From JANMMJ01 sp964543235 (GTDB lineage Bacteria; Pseudomonadota; Alphaproteobacteria; Rhizobiales; Aestuariivirgaceae), in the NCBI GenBank assembly GCA_964543235.1, contig CAZIXE010000010.1, positions 1 to 64,000 on the forward strand: a DNA stretch of 64,000 nt. The letters run 5' to 3'. Within the stretch, counting starts at the first letter, position 1, and each line of letters starts with the position of its first letter. Positions 7,894 through 17,456 of the stretch are shown here, piece by piece. The notes beneath the pieces were generated by a model that was not told the origin of the DNA, did not search any database, and was given only the letters and a program-made list of their open reading frames with translations. A program made the position numbers and the translations under genes.

Positions 7894-9063
7894 ATGAAGA
7901 AAGTGACTGGCCTGAGCTCTGCTCAGGAAACCGTGCGTGCCGCCCGCCTGTCGCGCCGGGCCCTGCTCAAGGCAAGCGCCGCCGCCGGAGCCGTGGGCCT
8001 GACGAGCCCGCTCTACATCAAGCGCGCGCTGTCATCGTCCGGCGAGCTCAATCTGCTCATGTGGTCGGACGAGTTCCCCGATCCGGTGATCCCGAACTTC
8101 GAAAAGGCGACCGGCATCAAGGTGAACCAGACGCCCTTCTCCCAGAACGAAGAGCAGATCAACAAGCTGCAGGCGACCGGCGGCGAAGGCTTCGATCTCT
8201 GCCAGCCGACCGTGAACCGCGCGCCGCAGTACAAGGACCTCCAGGTTCTTGCCCCCTTCGATCTCAACAAGCTGACCAATCTCGGCAATGTCCTGCCCTC
8301 GATGCTTGGCAGCTCCAAGGATCTCTGGGAGTGGGAGGACGGCCTTTACCACGTCCCGCACTGCTGGGGCTCGGAAGCCATCTCCTACCGCACCGATCTC
8401 TACAAGGGCGATCCGGCACAGATTTCCTTCGGATCGCTTTGGGACGAAGAGGTCAAGGGCCATGTCCAGGGCCGGCCGCACTCCTACCTGCTGTCGATCG
8501 GCCTGTGGTGGGATGCAACCGGCAAGATGCCATCCAACCGCATGCTGGATGGCTACAAGGACGAAGAGTCGTTCAAGAAGCTCTGGGACCCGATCCTCGC
8601 CTTTGCCATTGAGAACAAGGCCTGGGTCAAGCAGTTCTGGGATTCCGCCGACAACACCAAGTCGGGCCTCATGGAGAACGACGTGTGGATCGGCCTGACC
8701 TGGGACGGCCCGGCGCTGTCGCTCAAGAAGGAGGGCAAGCCCGTCAACTATGTGGCCCCGAAGGAGGGTGCCATCACCTGGATGGATGGCCTGTCCATGC
8801 TGAAGGGAGCCGCCAACGTCGACCAGATCTATGCTTTCCTCAACTACCTGCACACGCCGGAACCGTCCGGCCAGGTCGCCGACGGGTCGGGCTACAACCC
8901 GGTCGTCACCGGCGCCGACGCCTTCACCTCCGACGTGTTCAAGAAGAACTTCCAGGAAGCTTTCCCGGGCGATGCCTTGAGCAAGCTCTGGCCCTGGCCG
9001 CCGGAGCCGACCTGGTATGCGGAAATCCGCAGCCTGTATGCCAACAAGTTCAAGGCGGCCTGA
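7894..9063 (+). CDS. ABC transporter substrate-binding protein (PotD-like), Tat-exported
   Basis: 389 aa. A twin-arginine signal (LSRRALLKASAAAGAVGL, about residues 18-35) precedes a spermidine/putrescine-binding-type (class II) fold: LNLLMWSDEFPDPVIPNFEK opening and TWDGPALSLKKEGKPVNYVAPKEG toward the C-terminus. The GGAGG at 7881-7885 places the start at 7894; the frame is open farther upstream to 7789. First gene of a binding-protein, ATPase, permease, permease set. Ligand is not evident: polyamines, opine-like compounds or 2-aminoethylphosphonate are all handled by this family, and the phosphonate operon lies 5 kb away, but no direct link is visible. Confidence 0.85.
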   Translation: MKKVTGLSSAQETVRAARLSRRALLKASAAAGAVGLTSPLYIKRALSSSGELNLLMWSDEFPDPVIPNFEKATGIKVNQTPFSQNEEQINKLQATGGEGFDLCQPTVNRAPQYKDLQVLAPFDLNKLTNLGNVLPSMLGSSKDLWEWEDGLYHVPHCWGSEAISYRTDLYKGDPAQISFGSLWDEEVKGHVQGRPHSYLLSIGLWWDATGKMPSNRMLDGYKDEESFKKLWDPILAFAIENKAWVKQFWDSADNTKSGLMENDVWIGLTWDGPALSLKKEGKPVNYVAPKEGAITWMDGLSMLKGAANVDQIYAFLNYLHTPEPSGQVADGSGYNPVVTGADAFTSDVFKKNFQEAFPGDALSKLWPWPPEPTWYAEIRSLYANKFKAA

Positions 9064-9088
9064 CGGGCTCCGCCACTGCAAGCAGGCA

Positions 9089-9118
9089 GGGCTCCGGATT
9101 CTTGTCCGGAGCCCTTTT
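9089..9118 (+). terminator. Rho-independent-type hairpin after binding-protein gene
   Basis: Perfect 10-bp stem GGGCTCCGGA (9089-9098) with TCCGGAGCCC (9105-9114), 6-nt loop, then TTTTC. It lies 25 nt after the binding-protein stop and before the ATPase gene, so it probably gives partial termination and keeps the binding protein in excess over membrane components, a common arrangement in ABC importers. Confidence 0.75.
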
Positions 9119-9225
9119 CATTCGGGCGGCGTCCGGCCACTTGATTGCCGCGCCCAGACGTTGGAAACTGCGTGGCGGCAACCACAAGACAATGACAGGC
9201 CGCAGGGTTTAGGGGTGAGACGCGA

Positions 9226-10311
9226 ATGAGCGCCGGCGTAGAGCTTGACCACGTCACGGTCAGATTTGGTCAGTTTACCGCGGTGAGTGACGCGACCCTC
9301 GACATCAAGGGCGGCGAGTTTTTCTCGTTTCTTGGGCCGTCCGGCTGCGGCAAGACCACCATCCTCCGCACCGTCTCGGGCTTCCTTGATCCTTCCGAGG
9401 GCAGGGTGAGGATCGGCGGCCAGGACATGGCGGGCATCGGCCCCAACAAGCGGCCCACCGCCCTGATCTTCCAGAACCTGGCGCTGTTTCCGCTCATGAC
9501 GGTGGCTGACAACATCACCTATGGCCTGCGCGTGCGCGGCGTCGACAAGGCGGCACGCATGAAGAAGGCAGACGAGCTGCTGCATCTCATTGCCTTGCCC
9601 GGTCAGGGCCAGAAGCTGGTCGGCGAACTGTCGGGCGGTCAGAAGCAGCGCGTGGCGATCGCCCGCGCTCTCGCCGTTCAGCCCAAGGTGCTGCTGCTCG
9701 ACGAGCCGCTCTCGGCGCTGGACCTCAAGCTCCGCCAGCACATGCGCAACGAGTTGCGCGCCATCCAGCAGCAGGTCGGCATCACCTTCATCTATATCAC
9801 CCATGACCAGGGCGAGGCGCTGACCATGTCCGACCGCATCGCGGTGATGAGCGACGGTATCATCGAGCAGATTGCCGATGGCAAGACCGTCTATGACAGT
9901 CCGCGGACCGCCTTCGTGGCCTCCTTCGTGGGCGAGAACAATCCCTTTGCCGGCAAGGTCGTCGCGGCCGACAAGGCGCATGCGGTCGTCGAAACGGCCT
10001 TCGGCCGGCTGCGCGGGCGCAATTCGAACGGCCTCGCGCCGGGCGACCGCGCCATCCTCTTCGTGCGCCCCGAGTCCTTGCGGCTTGGCAAGGGCGGCAA
10101 GGATTCGACGCTGACCTCCGAAGTGCGGAGCGTCGCGTTCGAAGGCAATATGACCCACCTGTTCCTGAAGGGCGCGGCCAAGAAGGACATTACCGTCACA
10201 GTGGGCCGCCACGGTTCCCCCACCATCCCCGAACAGGGGGCGCAGGCCGCAATTTCCTATGAGCCCGATCTCGGGCTGGTTCTGCCGGAAGGAAAGATGG
10301 CCCGTGAATAG
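9226..10311 (+). CDS. ABC transporter ATP-binding protein (PotA-like)
   Basis: 361 aa. Walker A GPSGCGKTT (about 37-45), Q-loop FQNLALFP, signature LSGGQKQR, Walker B VLLLDEPLSALD and the H-loop ITHDQ are intact, followed by a C-terminal TOBE/regulatory region (about 240-361) typical of the spermidine/putrescine-iron (PotA/CysA) subfamily. It energises import through the two permeases encoded next. The stop overlaps the start of the first permease gene. Confidence 0.92.
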   Translation: MSAGVELDHVTVRFGQFTAVSDATLDIKGGEFFSFLGPSGCGKTTILRTVSGFLDPSEGRVRIGGQDMAGIGPNKRPTALIFQNLALFPLMTVADNITYGLRVRGVDKAARMKKADELLHLIALPGQGQKLVGELSGGQKQRVAIARALAVQPKVLLLDEPLSALDLKLRQHMRNELRAIQQQVGITFIYITHDQGEALTMSDRIAVMSDGIIEQIADGKTVYDSPRTAFVASFVGENNPFAGKVVAADKAHAVVETAFGRLRGRNSNGLAPGDRAILFVRPESLRLGKGGKDSTLTSEVRSVAFEGNMTHLFLKGAAKKDITVTVGRHGSPTIPEQGAQAAISYEPDLGLVLPEGKMARE

Positions 10312-11308
10312 CCGCTTCCTCGTCTTTCTGCTTCCCCTGGCCGTCATTGCCGTCTTCTGGCTGATGGCCAGGTTCGAGGCGCGGGCCGTTCATGATCCGA
10401 CCCACAAGGGCTTCTTCGAGCGCAACGGCACGGCATTGGGTGTCGTCTTCATCCTGCTGGTGGCGTTCTGGACGTTGTTCCTCGTGACCCTTCCCTACCT
10501 CTACATGGTGGTGGAAAGCTTCCATCCGAAGCTGGTGGCGGCCAAGCGCGGCGGGCCGGAGGACGTCCTTACCATCGCCCAGTACAAGTCGTTCTTCGTC
10601 GAGCCGTCGAGCGGCAACTGGAACACCATCCATCTCTGGGCCTTCGGCTACACGATCGTGATTTCGATCCTCGTCACGCTGATCAATTTCGTCATCTGCT
10701 ACCCGCTCGCCTATTACATGGCCCAGGCCGGAACCACCCAGAAGGTGCGGCTGCTGATGCTCGGCCTCATCGTGCCCTATTGGGTGAACGAGATCCTGCG
10801 CGCCTTCTCGCTGCGGCTGCTGCTGGCCTCCAAGGGACTGATCAACCAGGCATTGATGGGATTGGGCCTGACGGACGGCCCGATCGACTTCCTCGGCAAC
10901 AACACCGGCCTCTATGTCGGCCTGTCCTATGCCTATCTGCTGATCATGGTGTTCCCCCTCTACAATGCCATCGAAAGCCTCGACAAGAACCAGATCGAAG
11001 CGGCCCGCGATCTCGGTGCCCCCTGGTGGAAGATCCACCGCGACGTGGTGATCCCCTATGCCAAGCCCGGCATCGCGTCCGGCTGCACCATGGTCTTCAT
11101 GCTCTCGGCAGGTTCACTGGCCGCGCCGCAGTTCCTTGGCGGCCCGAAGACCCTGTGGTTCACGTCGATCGTCTATGATTTCTTCTTCCAGGCCTTCAAC
11201 TGGCCGCGCGGCGCCGCCTATGCCTTCATCCTGCTGGCTGCCTGCATTGCCTTTGTCATGCTGATGCTCAAGCTGTTCAAGGTGTCTCTCGGGGAGACCA
11301 TCAGATGA
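10304..11308 (+). CDS. ABC transporter permease (PotB-like)
   Basis: 334 aa, six predicted transmembrane helices, first at about residues 4-22. The EAA loop that docks the ATPase is seen as EAARDLGAPWWKIHRDVVIP (about 230-249). I place the start at GTG 10304 (VNSRFLVFLLPLAV) because it begins directly before the first helix and has GGAAGG at 10287-10292; the frame is open to an ATG at 10259 that would overlap the ATPase gene by 53 nt. Pairs with the permease encoded next. Confidence 0.88.
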   Translation: MNSRFLVFLLPLAVIAVFWLMARFEARAVHDPTHKGFFERNGTALGVVFILLVAFWTLFLVTLPYLYMVVESFHPKLVAAKRGGPEDVLTIAQYKSFFVEPSSGNWNTIHLWAFGYTIVISILVTLINFVICYPLAYYMAQAGTTQKVRLLMLGLIVPYWVNEILRAFSLRLLLASKGLINQALMGLGLTDGPIDFLGNNTGLYVGLSYAYLLIMVFPLYNAIESLDKNQIEAARDLGAPWWKIHRDVVIPYAKPGIASGCTMVFMLSAGSLAAPQFLGGPKTLWFTSIVYDFFFQAFNWPRGAAYAFILLAACIAFVMLMLKLFKVSLGETIR

Positions 11309-12183
11309 GCTCGCAGACCGTCATGAAGGGAATGATCGCCTTCTACGTGTTCCTCTTCTTTCTCTATCTCTTCGGGCCGCTCATGGTCATGAGCGTCACG
11401 GCCTTCAACACCCCCGCCTATCCCCAGGCCTATCCTTTCGAGGCCTTCACCCTCGACTGGTTCGTGAAACTCTGGAACCACCGCGCCATGATGGAGGGCC
11501 TGTGGAACTCCGTCATCATCGGCCTCGGGGTCGTGGCGGTATCGGTGCCGGTCGGCCTTGCCGCATCGATCATCATGAACCAGATCTATCATCGCGCCCG
11601 CGGCCTGTTCTATCTCGTCACCGTCTCGCCGGTGCTGACTCCGGGCGTCATCATCGGCATCTCCACGGTGATCTTCTGGAAGGACTTTCTCGCCCTGACC
11701 GACATTACCAGGGCCACCCTCTACAAGGGTGTCGTCCTGGCGATCTTCGGCCAGTCGAGCTTCATTGCCGCCTATTGCCTGCTCATCATCATGGCCAGGC
11801 TGCAGCGCTTTGACCGCGCCCAGGAGGAGGCAGCGCTCGATCTCGGCGCCTCCTATCCCCAGGTCTTCTGGCATGTCCTGCTGCCGTTCCTGAGGCCGGC
11901 CCTGGTGTCGGCAGCGGTCATTGCCTTCCTCTCGTCCTTCGAGAACTACAATACCACCACCTTTGCCATCCTTGCCGACAAGACGCTGGTGACCGTCTTG
12001 GCCGGCGAGGTTCGCCAGGGCACGACGCCGGCCCTGTCGGCGCTGGCCGTCATCATCATCGGCCTGTCGCTGCTGGGCGCCGTCGCCTACGAGATCATGA
12101 AGCGCCGTGAGGAGGCGCGGACCGAGCGCGCCAAGGAACGTGCCAAGCTTGCCGAGCGGAGTGACCTGGTGCCGGCCGCCTGA
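11305..12183 (+). CDS. ABC transporter permease (PotC-like)
   Basis: 292 aa, six hydrophobic helices, EAA loop EEAALDLGASYPQVFWHVLLP (split here: EEAALDLGAS then VFWHVLLP, about 173-193). A charged Glu/Arg/Lys-rich tail (residues 265-290) is longer than usual and cytoplasmic. Overlaps the first permease by 4 nt (ATGA), so translation is coupled. Last gene of the importer operon; followed 41 nt later by a phosphatase gene on the same strand. Confidence 0.9.
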   Translation: MSSQTVMKGMIAFYVFLFFLYLFGPLMVMSVTAFNTPAYPQAYPFEAFTLDWFVKLWNHRAMMEGLWNSVIIGLGVVAVSVPVGLAASIIMNQIYHRARGLFYLVTVSPVLTPGVIIGISTVIFWKDFLALTDITRATLYKGVVLAIFGQSSFIAAYCLLIIMARLQRFDRAQEEAALDLGASYPQVFWHVLLPFLRPALVSAAVIAFLSSFENYNTTTFAILADKTLVTVLAGEVRQGTTPALSALAVIIIGLSLLGAVAYEIMKRREEARTERAKERAKLAERSDLVPAA

Positions 12184-12224
12184 CCCGGCCGGCGACACCT
12201 GCTGCGGCGGGCCCCGCGCCTGCA

Positions 12225-13094
12225 ATGAATGCCATGTCCGTGCCATCGCCGCATTCGCCAAGCATCTATGTCTCAGGCTGGGAGCCCGCGCCCGCCATCC
12301 TGGCGCCGGGAACATGTGTCTGCGCCATTGGCGATGTCCATGGCGAGAGCCGTCTCTTCGATGCGCTTGTCGATTGGCTGCTGCTCCATGTACTCGGCAG
12401 GCGCACGGCCGGGCAGCATCTGGTGCTGATCGGCGACTATGTCGATCGCGGGCCCGACAGCCTGGGTGTGATGGCGCGGGTTGCCCGGCTTGACCCGCCG
12501 CAGGTCGACGTGACGAGACTGTGCGGCAATCACGACATCTTTTTCGACACCTTCCTGCGCGACCCGCGCTGTGACCTGGATTTCGTGATCTTCTGGATGT
12601 CGAACGGCGGCGATACGACGCTCCAGGAGCTCGGCATCACCTTTGCCGAGTGCAAAGGCCTGGGCATAGCAGCCGCGCGCCGCAAGGCGCTGGCGCGTCT
12701 CGATGCGGATTTGGCGGCGCTGCCCCGCCGCCTCGTGCCGTCACGGCGCATCGGCGGCTACCTTTTCGCGCATGCCGGCGTTCACCCCGAACGGCCCTTC
12801 GACCCGGGCAATGTGACAGAACTCACGACCATCCGTGAACCGTTCCTGTCGGCTCCCGTATGGCGGCATGATTTCGTCGTCGTCCACGGCCACACCATCT
12901 GCGGTCCGGACGTTCGCCGGCATCGCATTGCAATCGACAGCGGCGCCTTTCACACCGGCGTGCTGACCGCCGTTCACCTCGAGGAAGACTGGCTGCGCTT
13001 CATCGTGGCATCCGACCAGCCGCCGCAAGACGCAACGCTCCGCCTGCAGCGCCGCAACCCGCGCCGCCAGGAGACTTGGGTCCGCCAGGGTTGA
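12225..13094 (+). CDS. Metallophosphoesterase (calcineurin/PPP-like)
   Basis: 289 aa. The dinuclear-metal signature of the PPP/calcineurin superfamily is complete: GDVHG, GDYVDRG, GNHD, then a distal HAGVHP and VVHGHT. The order and spacing resemble bacterial serine/threonine protein phosphatases and diadenosine tetraphosphatase-type enzymes. Substrate is not predictable. It follows the importer operon on the same strand by 41 nt and might be co-transcribed, but no functional link is evident. It converges on the enolase-superfamily gene. Confidence 0.85.
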   Translation: MNAMSVPSPHSPSIYVSGWEPAPAILAPGTCVCAIGDVHGESRLFDALVDWLLLHVLGRRTAGQHLVLIGDYVDRGPDSLGVMARVARLDPPQVDVTRLCGNHDIFFDTFLRDPRCDLDFVIFWMSNGGDTTLQELGITFAECKGLGIAAARRKALARLDADLAALPRRLVPSRRIGGYLFAHAGVHPERPFDPGNVTELTTIREPFLSAPVWRHDFVVVHGHTICGPDVRRHRIAIDSGAFHTGVLTAVHLEEDWLRFIVASDQPPQDATLRLQRRNPRRQETWVRQG

Positions 13095-13138
13095 ACCGGC
13101 CAATGCGCCCGAACTTCCGCTTGCCGGACACGCGCGGC

Positions 13139-14242
13139 TCACCCGGATTCGCTGGCCCGGTAGCTTGCCGCCGCGAGCCAGTCGGGATTGATCTCCACCC
13201 CCCAGCCGGGCGCGTCCGTGACCTCCGCCTTGCCGTCCACGATCCGGTAGGGATCGTTGCGGAACAGCCCGTACTGCCAGGGATAGTAGTCGGCCCCCTC
13301 GATGGAGAACTCGAGGTACTTGCCGGCATTGGGAATGGCGAGCAGCAGGTGCATGGTGCACAGCGTCACCAGCGACAGGTTGGCGGCATGCGGCGTCACC
13401 GGGAGTCCGGCCTTTTCCGCCATCCGGCAGACTTCGAGCGCGCGTGTCATGCCGCCCAGATACATGACGTCGGGCTGCACGACATCGACGGCGCGCATGC
13501 CGATCATCGTCTTCCAGGCGGAAAACTCACAGTCCTGTTCCCCGCCCGTCACATCGATTGCGAGCGCATCGGCAACCTGCTTCGTCTGCTCGAACTCCCA
13601 GTAGGGGCAGGGCTCTTCGAAATGCGAGATGCCCTCATCTTCGAGCAGCCGGCCGACCTCGATGGCGCGTTTCGGCGAGTAGCAGGAATTGGCATCAACC
13701 AGCTTCGCCGCGCCACTGCCCAGCGCCCGTGACACCAGCGGCACGATCGCCTCGGTGCGTCCCGGCCACTCGTCCCGGTCCCGCCCGCATTCGGCGCCGA
13801 CCCGCCATTTGAAGGCATCGAAACCGAACCGGTCACGGAGCTTGAGGAAACGCTTGGCTTCGTCTTCCGGCGTGATGTCGCGCTTCATGGAAGAAGCATA
13901 GGCGCGCAGCTTTCCGGGCTTGCCGCCCAGCAGGCTGACCACGGGCTTGCCCTCGGCCTTGCCCCTGAGATCGAGCAGGGCGGTGTCGAGCCCGGTCGTG
14001 GCCCGGCGCAGATACGAGCCCGGAAACTTGTGTTCGCGCTCATTGATGAGGAGCAGGGTGTCGGCAAAATCGATGGCGTCGGTGCCCAGCGCATGCGGTG
14101 CCACCTGCCGGTGGAACACCTCGCAGGTGATGTCGGCATTGTATGTTGAGACCTGGCCCCAGCCCTGGTCGCCGGTGTCGGCGGTCACCCGTACAAAGCC
14201 CACATAGGAGTTGCAGAAGGTCTCGAGTTTCTTGATTTTCAT
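13139..14242 (-). CDS. Mandelate racemase/muconate lactonizing enzyme-family dehydratase
   Basis: 367 aa enolase-superfamily enzyme of the MR subgroup. Visible catalytic layout: K145-x-R147 on strand 2 (FKWRV), metal ligands D183, E209 and E235, and a D258/H285 dyad spaced 27 residues apart as in mandelate racemase. These enzymes abstract the proton alpha to a carboxylate, most often dehydrating sugar acids. Lys-x-Arg in place of Lys-x-Lys and the flanking sequence do not identify the substrate. Upstream (14298-14316) is a 7-bp hairpin TTGTCAT/ATGACAA that could be a regulator site. 78 nt separates it from the Na/Pi transporter gene, so it could belong to the phosphonate operon's far end. Confidence 0.85.
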   Translation of the reverse strand: MKIKKLETFCNSYVGFVRVTADTGDQGWGQVSTYNADITCEVFHRQVAPHALGTDAIDFADTLLLINEREHKFPGSYLRRATTGLDTALLDLRGKAEGKPVVSLLGGKPGKLRAYASSMKRDITPEDEAKRFLKLRDRFGFDAFKWRVGAECGRDRDEWPGRTEAIVPLVSRALGSGAAKLVDANSCYSPKRAIEVGRLLEDEGISHFEEPCPYWEFEQTKQVADALAIDVTGGEQDCEFSAWKTMIGMRAVDVVQPDVMYLGGMTRALEVCRMAEKAGLPVTPHAANLSLVTLCTMHLLLAIPNAGKYLEFSIEGADYYPWQYGLFRNDPYRIVDGKAEVTDAPGWGVEINPDWLAAASYRASESG

Positions 14243-14320
14243 GAAGATGGCCGGCCGTCCGGGCGGGAAGAATGCGCGGTGACATTGCCGCCGCCTCTTG
14301 TCATGGTCAATGACAAACCC

Positions 14321-15988
14321 CTACTTGCCGCTGCGGATGCGCGTGCGCCGCAAAAGGCCCGCCGCATCGACGATCGGATAACCGGCCGAGACGATGTGCG
14401 AGTTGATCCGGTGCAGGTCGCGGATCATGTCGACGTAAAGTGCGCTCCGCCTCAGGCTCTCGCCCCGCACCCGCTGGCCGCTCGCGAAATGCTCGTCGAG
14501 CACCTTGTTTTCGAGCATCCGGAACGCATCCTTCTGGGCAATGAGCCGCTTGGCTCCCTCGATGTCGCGTGAACCGAGCACGCCGGTGGCCAGCCGCAGA
14601 TTGTCGTGAATGATGAGGCAGAGATCGTCGAGCGAGGCCTGCTGGTCGAGCGTGAAGGTGATGCCCTGCTTGGCCTTGGCCTTGATGCGGTCGGCCAGGT
14701 TGAGCTGGATGATGTCCCCGGCATGCTCGAGGTTGCTGACATAGAGCGTGATCTCGAGCGACCGGCGCGCGTCGTCCGGAGAAATCTCCAGCCGCATCAG
14801 GTCGGCGAGGTAGGCCTGGATCGAAACCTGGTAGGTATTGAGCTTCTCGTCGAGAGCTTTGAGTGTCTTGAGCGTTTCCAGACTCTGCTGGCGCAGCGCC
14901 TGCAGTGCGGTCTGGAACATCCGGTCAAGCAGTTCGCTCATCCGCACCGTCTCGAGCAGCGCATTGGACAGCGCCACCGAAGGCGTGTCGATGGCCTTCT
15001 TGTCGAGATAGCGCGGTGCGGCGAGATGATCCACATTCGCCGGGTCATCTGGAACGAGCCGCCGCATCAATGTGGCGAGCGGCCCCGTGAAGGGCAGGAA
15101 GATGAGCCCTACCAGAACGTTGAAGCCGGCATGGAAGAGCATGGCGCTTTCGACCGCCCGCAGCGGGATGAGGCTTGCGAAGGGCAGGAGCCTGGAGGCA
15201 AAGCCCAGCAGCGCAACAGCCACGGCGCCCCGGCACAGCAGGTTGGCAAGCGGCAGCCGGCGCGCCGCGGCAGGCTGGCCCAGGGTGCCGGTCACGGCGG
15301 GCAGGCCGCCAGCGAAATTGAGGCCCAGGATGAACCCGAGCGCGCCGGCCAGTTCAAGGCTGCCATTGGCCAGGAACGAGGCGATGAGCAGAATGACCGC
15401 CAGCGTCGAATGGAACAGCCAGGCCAGTGCCCCGCCCACGATGAAGGCCAGGAACGGCTCGCGGCCGACCGCCGCCAGCACGTCATGGAACAGGCTCGCC
15501 TCGCGCAGCGGCTGCGTGGCCGCCGATATCAGCTTGAGCGACAGGAGCAGGAGCCCGAGTCCGATCAGGATGCGGCCGATATTGTGCGGCCGGAATTCGC
15601 GGCTGGCGCTGAACGTGACAAAGCCTGCGAAGATCAGGATGGGCGATGCCCAAAGCGCCAGCGAGCTGCCGGACGCAAACGCGCCGGAGACCAGGGCCGA
15701 ACCGGCATCGGCCCCCAGGAGCACGGCAAGCCCCAGCGACGTCCCGACCGCGCCGCTGCTCGCGATGCCGGCGATGATCAGCGCCATGGCCGTGCTGCTG
15801 CCCAGAATGGCCGTCGCCGCCGCCCCCGCGGCATAGGCCGACAGGCGGTTGCCCAGATGGCGGGTCAGGAAATGCTCAAGCCGGTCCCCCCACGCCCGCA
15901 TCACCCCGGTCCGCACCATCCTGACACCCCACAGGAGCAGGGCGACGCCGCCGAGCAGATTGATGATAACGAGGGTTCCTGGGTTCAC
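14321..15988 (-). CDS. Na+/phosphate cotransporter (NptA/YjbB-like) with PhoU-like domain
   Basis: 555 aa. Residues 1-310 hold two Na/Pi cotransporter repeats with many hydrophobic helices, recognised by GGVALLLWGVRMVRTG near the start and GSSTAMALIIAGIASSGA; residues 340-540 are a helical PhoU-like cytoplasmic domain. YjbB-type members export phosphate, NptA-type import it with sodium. The gene starts 9 nt after the phosphonoacetaldehyde dehydrogenase gene, so it is in the phosphonate operon, where phosphonoacetate hydrolase releases free phosphate. Relief of phosphate overload is the attractive role (inference). Confidence 0.88.
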   Translation of the reverse strand: MNPGTLVIINLLGGVALLLWGVRMVRTGVMRAWGDRLEHFLTRHLGNRLSAYAAGAAATAILGSSTAMALIIAGIASSGAVGTSLGLAVLLGADAGSALVSGAFASGSSLALWASPILIFAGFVTFSASREFRPHNIGRILIGLGLLLLSLKLISAATQPLREASLFHDVLAAVGREPFLAFIVGGALAWLFHSTLAVILLIASFLANGSLELAGALGFILGLNFAGGLPAVTGTLGQPAAARRLPLANLLCRGAVAVALLGFASRLLPFASLIPLRAVESAMLFHAGFNVLVGLIFLPFTGPLATLMRRLVPDDPANVDHLAAPRYLDKKAIDTPSVALSNALLETVRMSELLDRMFQTALQALRQQSLETLKTLKALDEKLNTYQVSIQAYLADLMRLEISPDDARRSLEITLYVSNLEHAGDIIQLNLADRIKAKAKQGITFTLDQQASLDDLCLIIHDNLRLATGVLGSRDIEGAKRLIAQKDAFRMLENKVLDEHFASGQRVRGESLRRSALYVDMIRDLHRINSHIVSAGYPIVDAAGLLRRTRIRSGK

Positions 15989-15997
15989 GTCATGCGG

Positions 15998-17455
15998 TCA
16001 TGGCCATGGCAGCGACCACGTTTTCACATGCGTGAAGAACTTCATGGCCTCCATGACACCCTCCTTGATGCCATTGCCGGAATCCTTGATTCCGCCGAAA
16101 GGCGACATCTCGATGCGGTATCCCGGCACTTCCCAGATATTGACGGTGCCGACGGCCAGTCCCTCGACGAAACGGCTGATGCGGTCGAGGCGGTTTGTAC
16201 ATACGCCGGATGACAGCCCGAACGGCGTCGAGTTCGAAATCCGGATCACCTCGTCGTCGTCGTTTGGCACCCGCACGATGGGGATCACGGGACCGAAGGT
16301 CTCCTCGAAGACCAGTTCCGACCGGTGCGGCACGTAGTCGACAGTGATGGGCGGCAGCACCGCGCCCTTGCGTCCGGGGTCGTAAAGCACCTTCGCCCCT
16401 TGCTCCGCCGCCTTGTAGACGCGCGCCTCGAAAACCCTGGCAGCCTCCTCGTGCACGACCGTGCCGAGATCGGTGTCGGGGTCCATCGGATCGCCGAACC
16501 TGATCTTCTTCGCCTTCGCGACAACCAGCGGCACGAACCGGTCGGCCACCCTCTCTTGCACCAGGATGCGCTTGACGGCCGTGCAGCGCTGTCCCGAATT
16601 TTTCGTGGCGCCGGCCACCGCCAGTTCCGCGGCCTTTTCGAGGTCGCCGTCGCTGAGATCGTCCAGCACGATCAGCGGGTCATTGCCGCCGAGTTCCAGC
16701 GCGGCGCGCTTGTAGCCCGCCTTCGCCGCGATGATCTTGCCCACCCGCACGCCGCCCGTGAACGTGATGACCGAGATATGCTCATTGGTGACCATCTCGT
16801 CGCCGATTTCGTCAGGCCAGCCGGTGACCACCTGGAACATCTCGGGCGGCAGCCCCGCCTCATAGAGGATGTCGGCCAGCGCCAGCGCCGTGAGCGGCGT
16901 GAGTTCCGTCGGCTTGCACACCACGCAATTGTTCGTGGCAATCGCCGGCGCCACCTTGTGGGCCACCATGTTCAGCGGATGGTTGAAGGGCGTGATGGCC
17001 GAAATGACGCCCACCGGCTCGCGCTTGGTGAAGATCTTGCGGGCCTTGCCCTGCGGCGTCAGATCGCACGAGAAGATCTGCCCGTCATCGAGAATGGTGA
17101 GCTGCCCGGCCAGCGAGAACACGTCGCAGGCCCGGCCGCATTCATAGGCCGAATCCTTCTTCGACAGGCCGAGTTCCAGGGTAATGAAATCGGAGAGCCG
17201 GTCCTTCCGCTGACCGATGAGTTCGCTGGTGCGGAACAGGATCTGCTGGCGCTCATGGCGGCTGAGCCGCGGCCGGAAGCCGGCGGCGATGGCGAACGCC
17301 CGGGCGGCATGCTCGGCCCGGCCGGCCGGCACCGTGCCGATGATCTCGTTGGTATAGGGATAATGGACTGCAACGGCCTCGTCCGCGTCGACCTTGCGGC
17401 CGCCGATCCGCATCGACTCGCGAATGACCGCGCGTTTCCGGGCCGGTGCGTTCAT
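15998..17455 (-). CDS. phnY: Phosphonoacetaldehyde dehydrogenase
   Basis: 485 aa NAD-dependent aldehyde dehydrogenase. General base E254 (LELGGNDP) and nucleophile C291 (GQRCTAVK) are in place; the latter number equals the catalytic Cys291 of Sinorhizobium meliloti PhnY, and the ending VPGYRIEMSPFGGIKDSG and final SLPWP also match my memory of that enzyme. It oxidises phosphonoacetaldehyde to phosphonoacetate, between PhnW and PhnA. The ATG at 17455 is preceded by GGAGG; the frame is open to 17497 inside phnA. The start lies 1 nt past the phnA stop, so expression is coupled. Confidence 0.93.
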   Translation of the reverse strand: MNAPARKRAVIRESMRIGGRKVDADEAVAVHYPYTNEIIGTVPAGRAEHAARAFAIAAGFRPRLSRHERQQILFRTSELIGQRKDRLSDFITLELGLSKKDSAYECGRACDVFSLAGQLTILDDGQIFSCDLTPQGKARKIFTKREPVGVISAITPFNHPLNMVAHKVAPAIATNNCVVCKPTELTPLTALALADILYEAGLPPEMFQVVTGWPDEIGDEMVTNEHISVITFTGGVRVGKIIAAKAGYKRAALELGGNDPLIVLDDLSDGDLEKAAELAVAGATKNSGQRCTAVKRILVQERVADRFVPLVVAKAKKIRFGDPMDPDTDLGTVVHEEAARVFEARVYKAAEQGAKVLYDPGRKGAVLPPITVDYVPHRSELVFEETFGPVIPIVRVPNDDDEVIRISNSTPFGLSSGVCTNRLDRISRFVEGLAVGTVNIWEVPGYRIEMSPFGGIKDSGNGIKEGVMEAMKFFTHVKTWSLPWP

Positions 17456-17456
17456 C

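Noticed and set aside
14606..16213. 535-aa plus-strand frame
   Set aside because: Antisense of the Na/Pi transporter, low complexity Gln/Arg/Glu.
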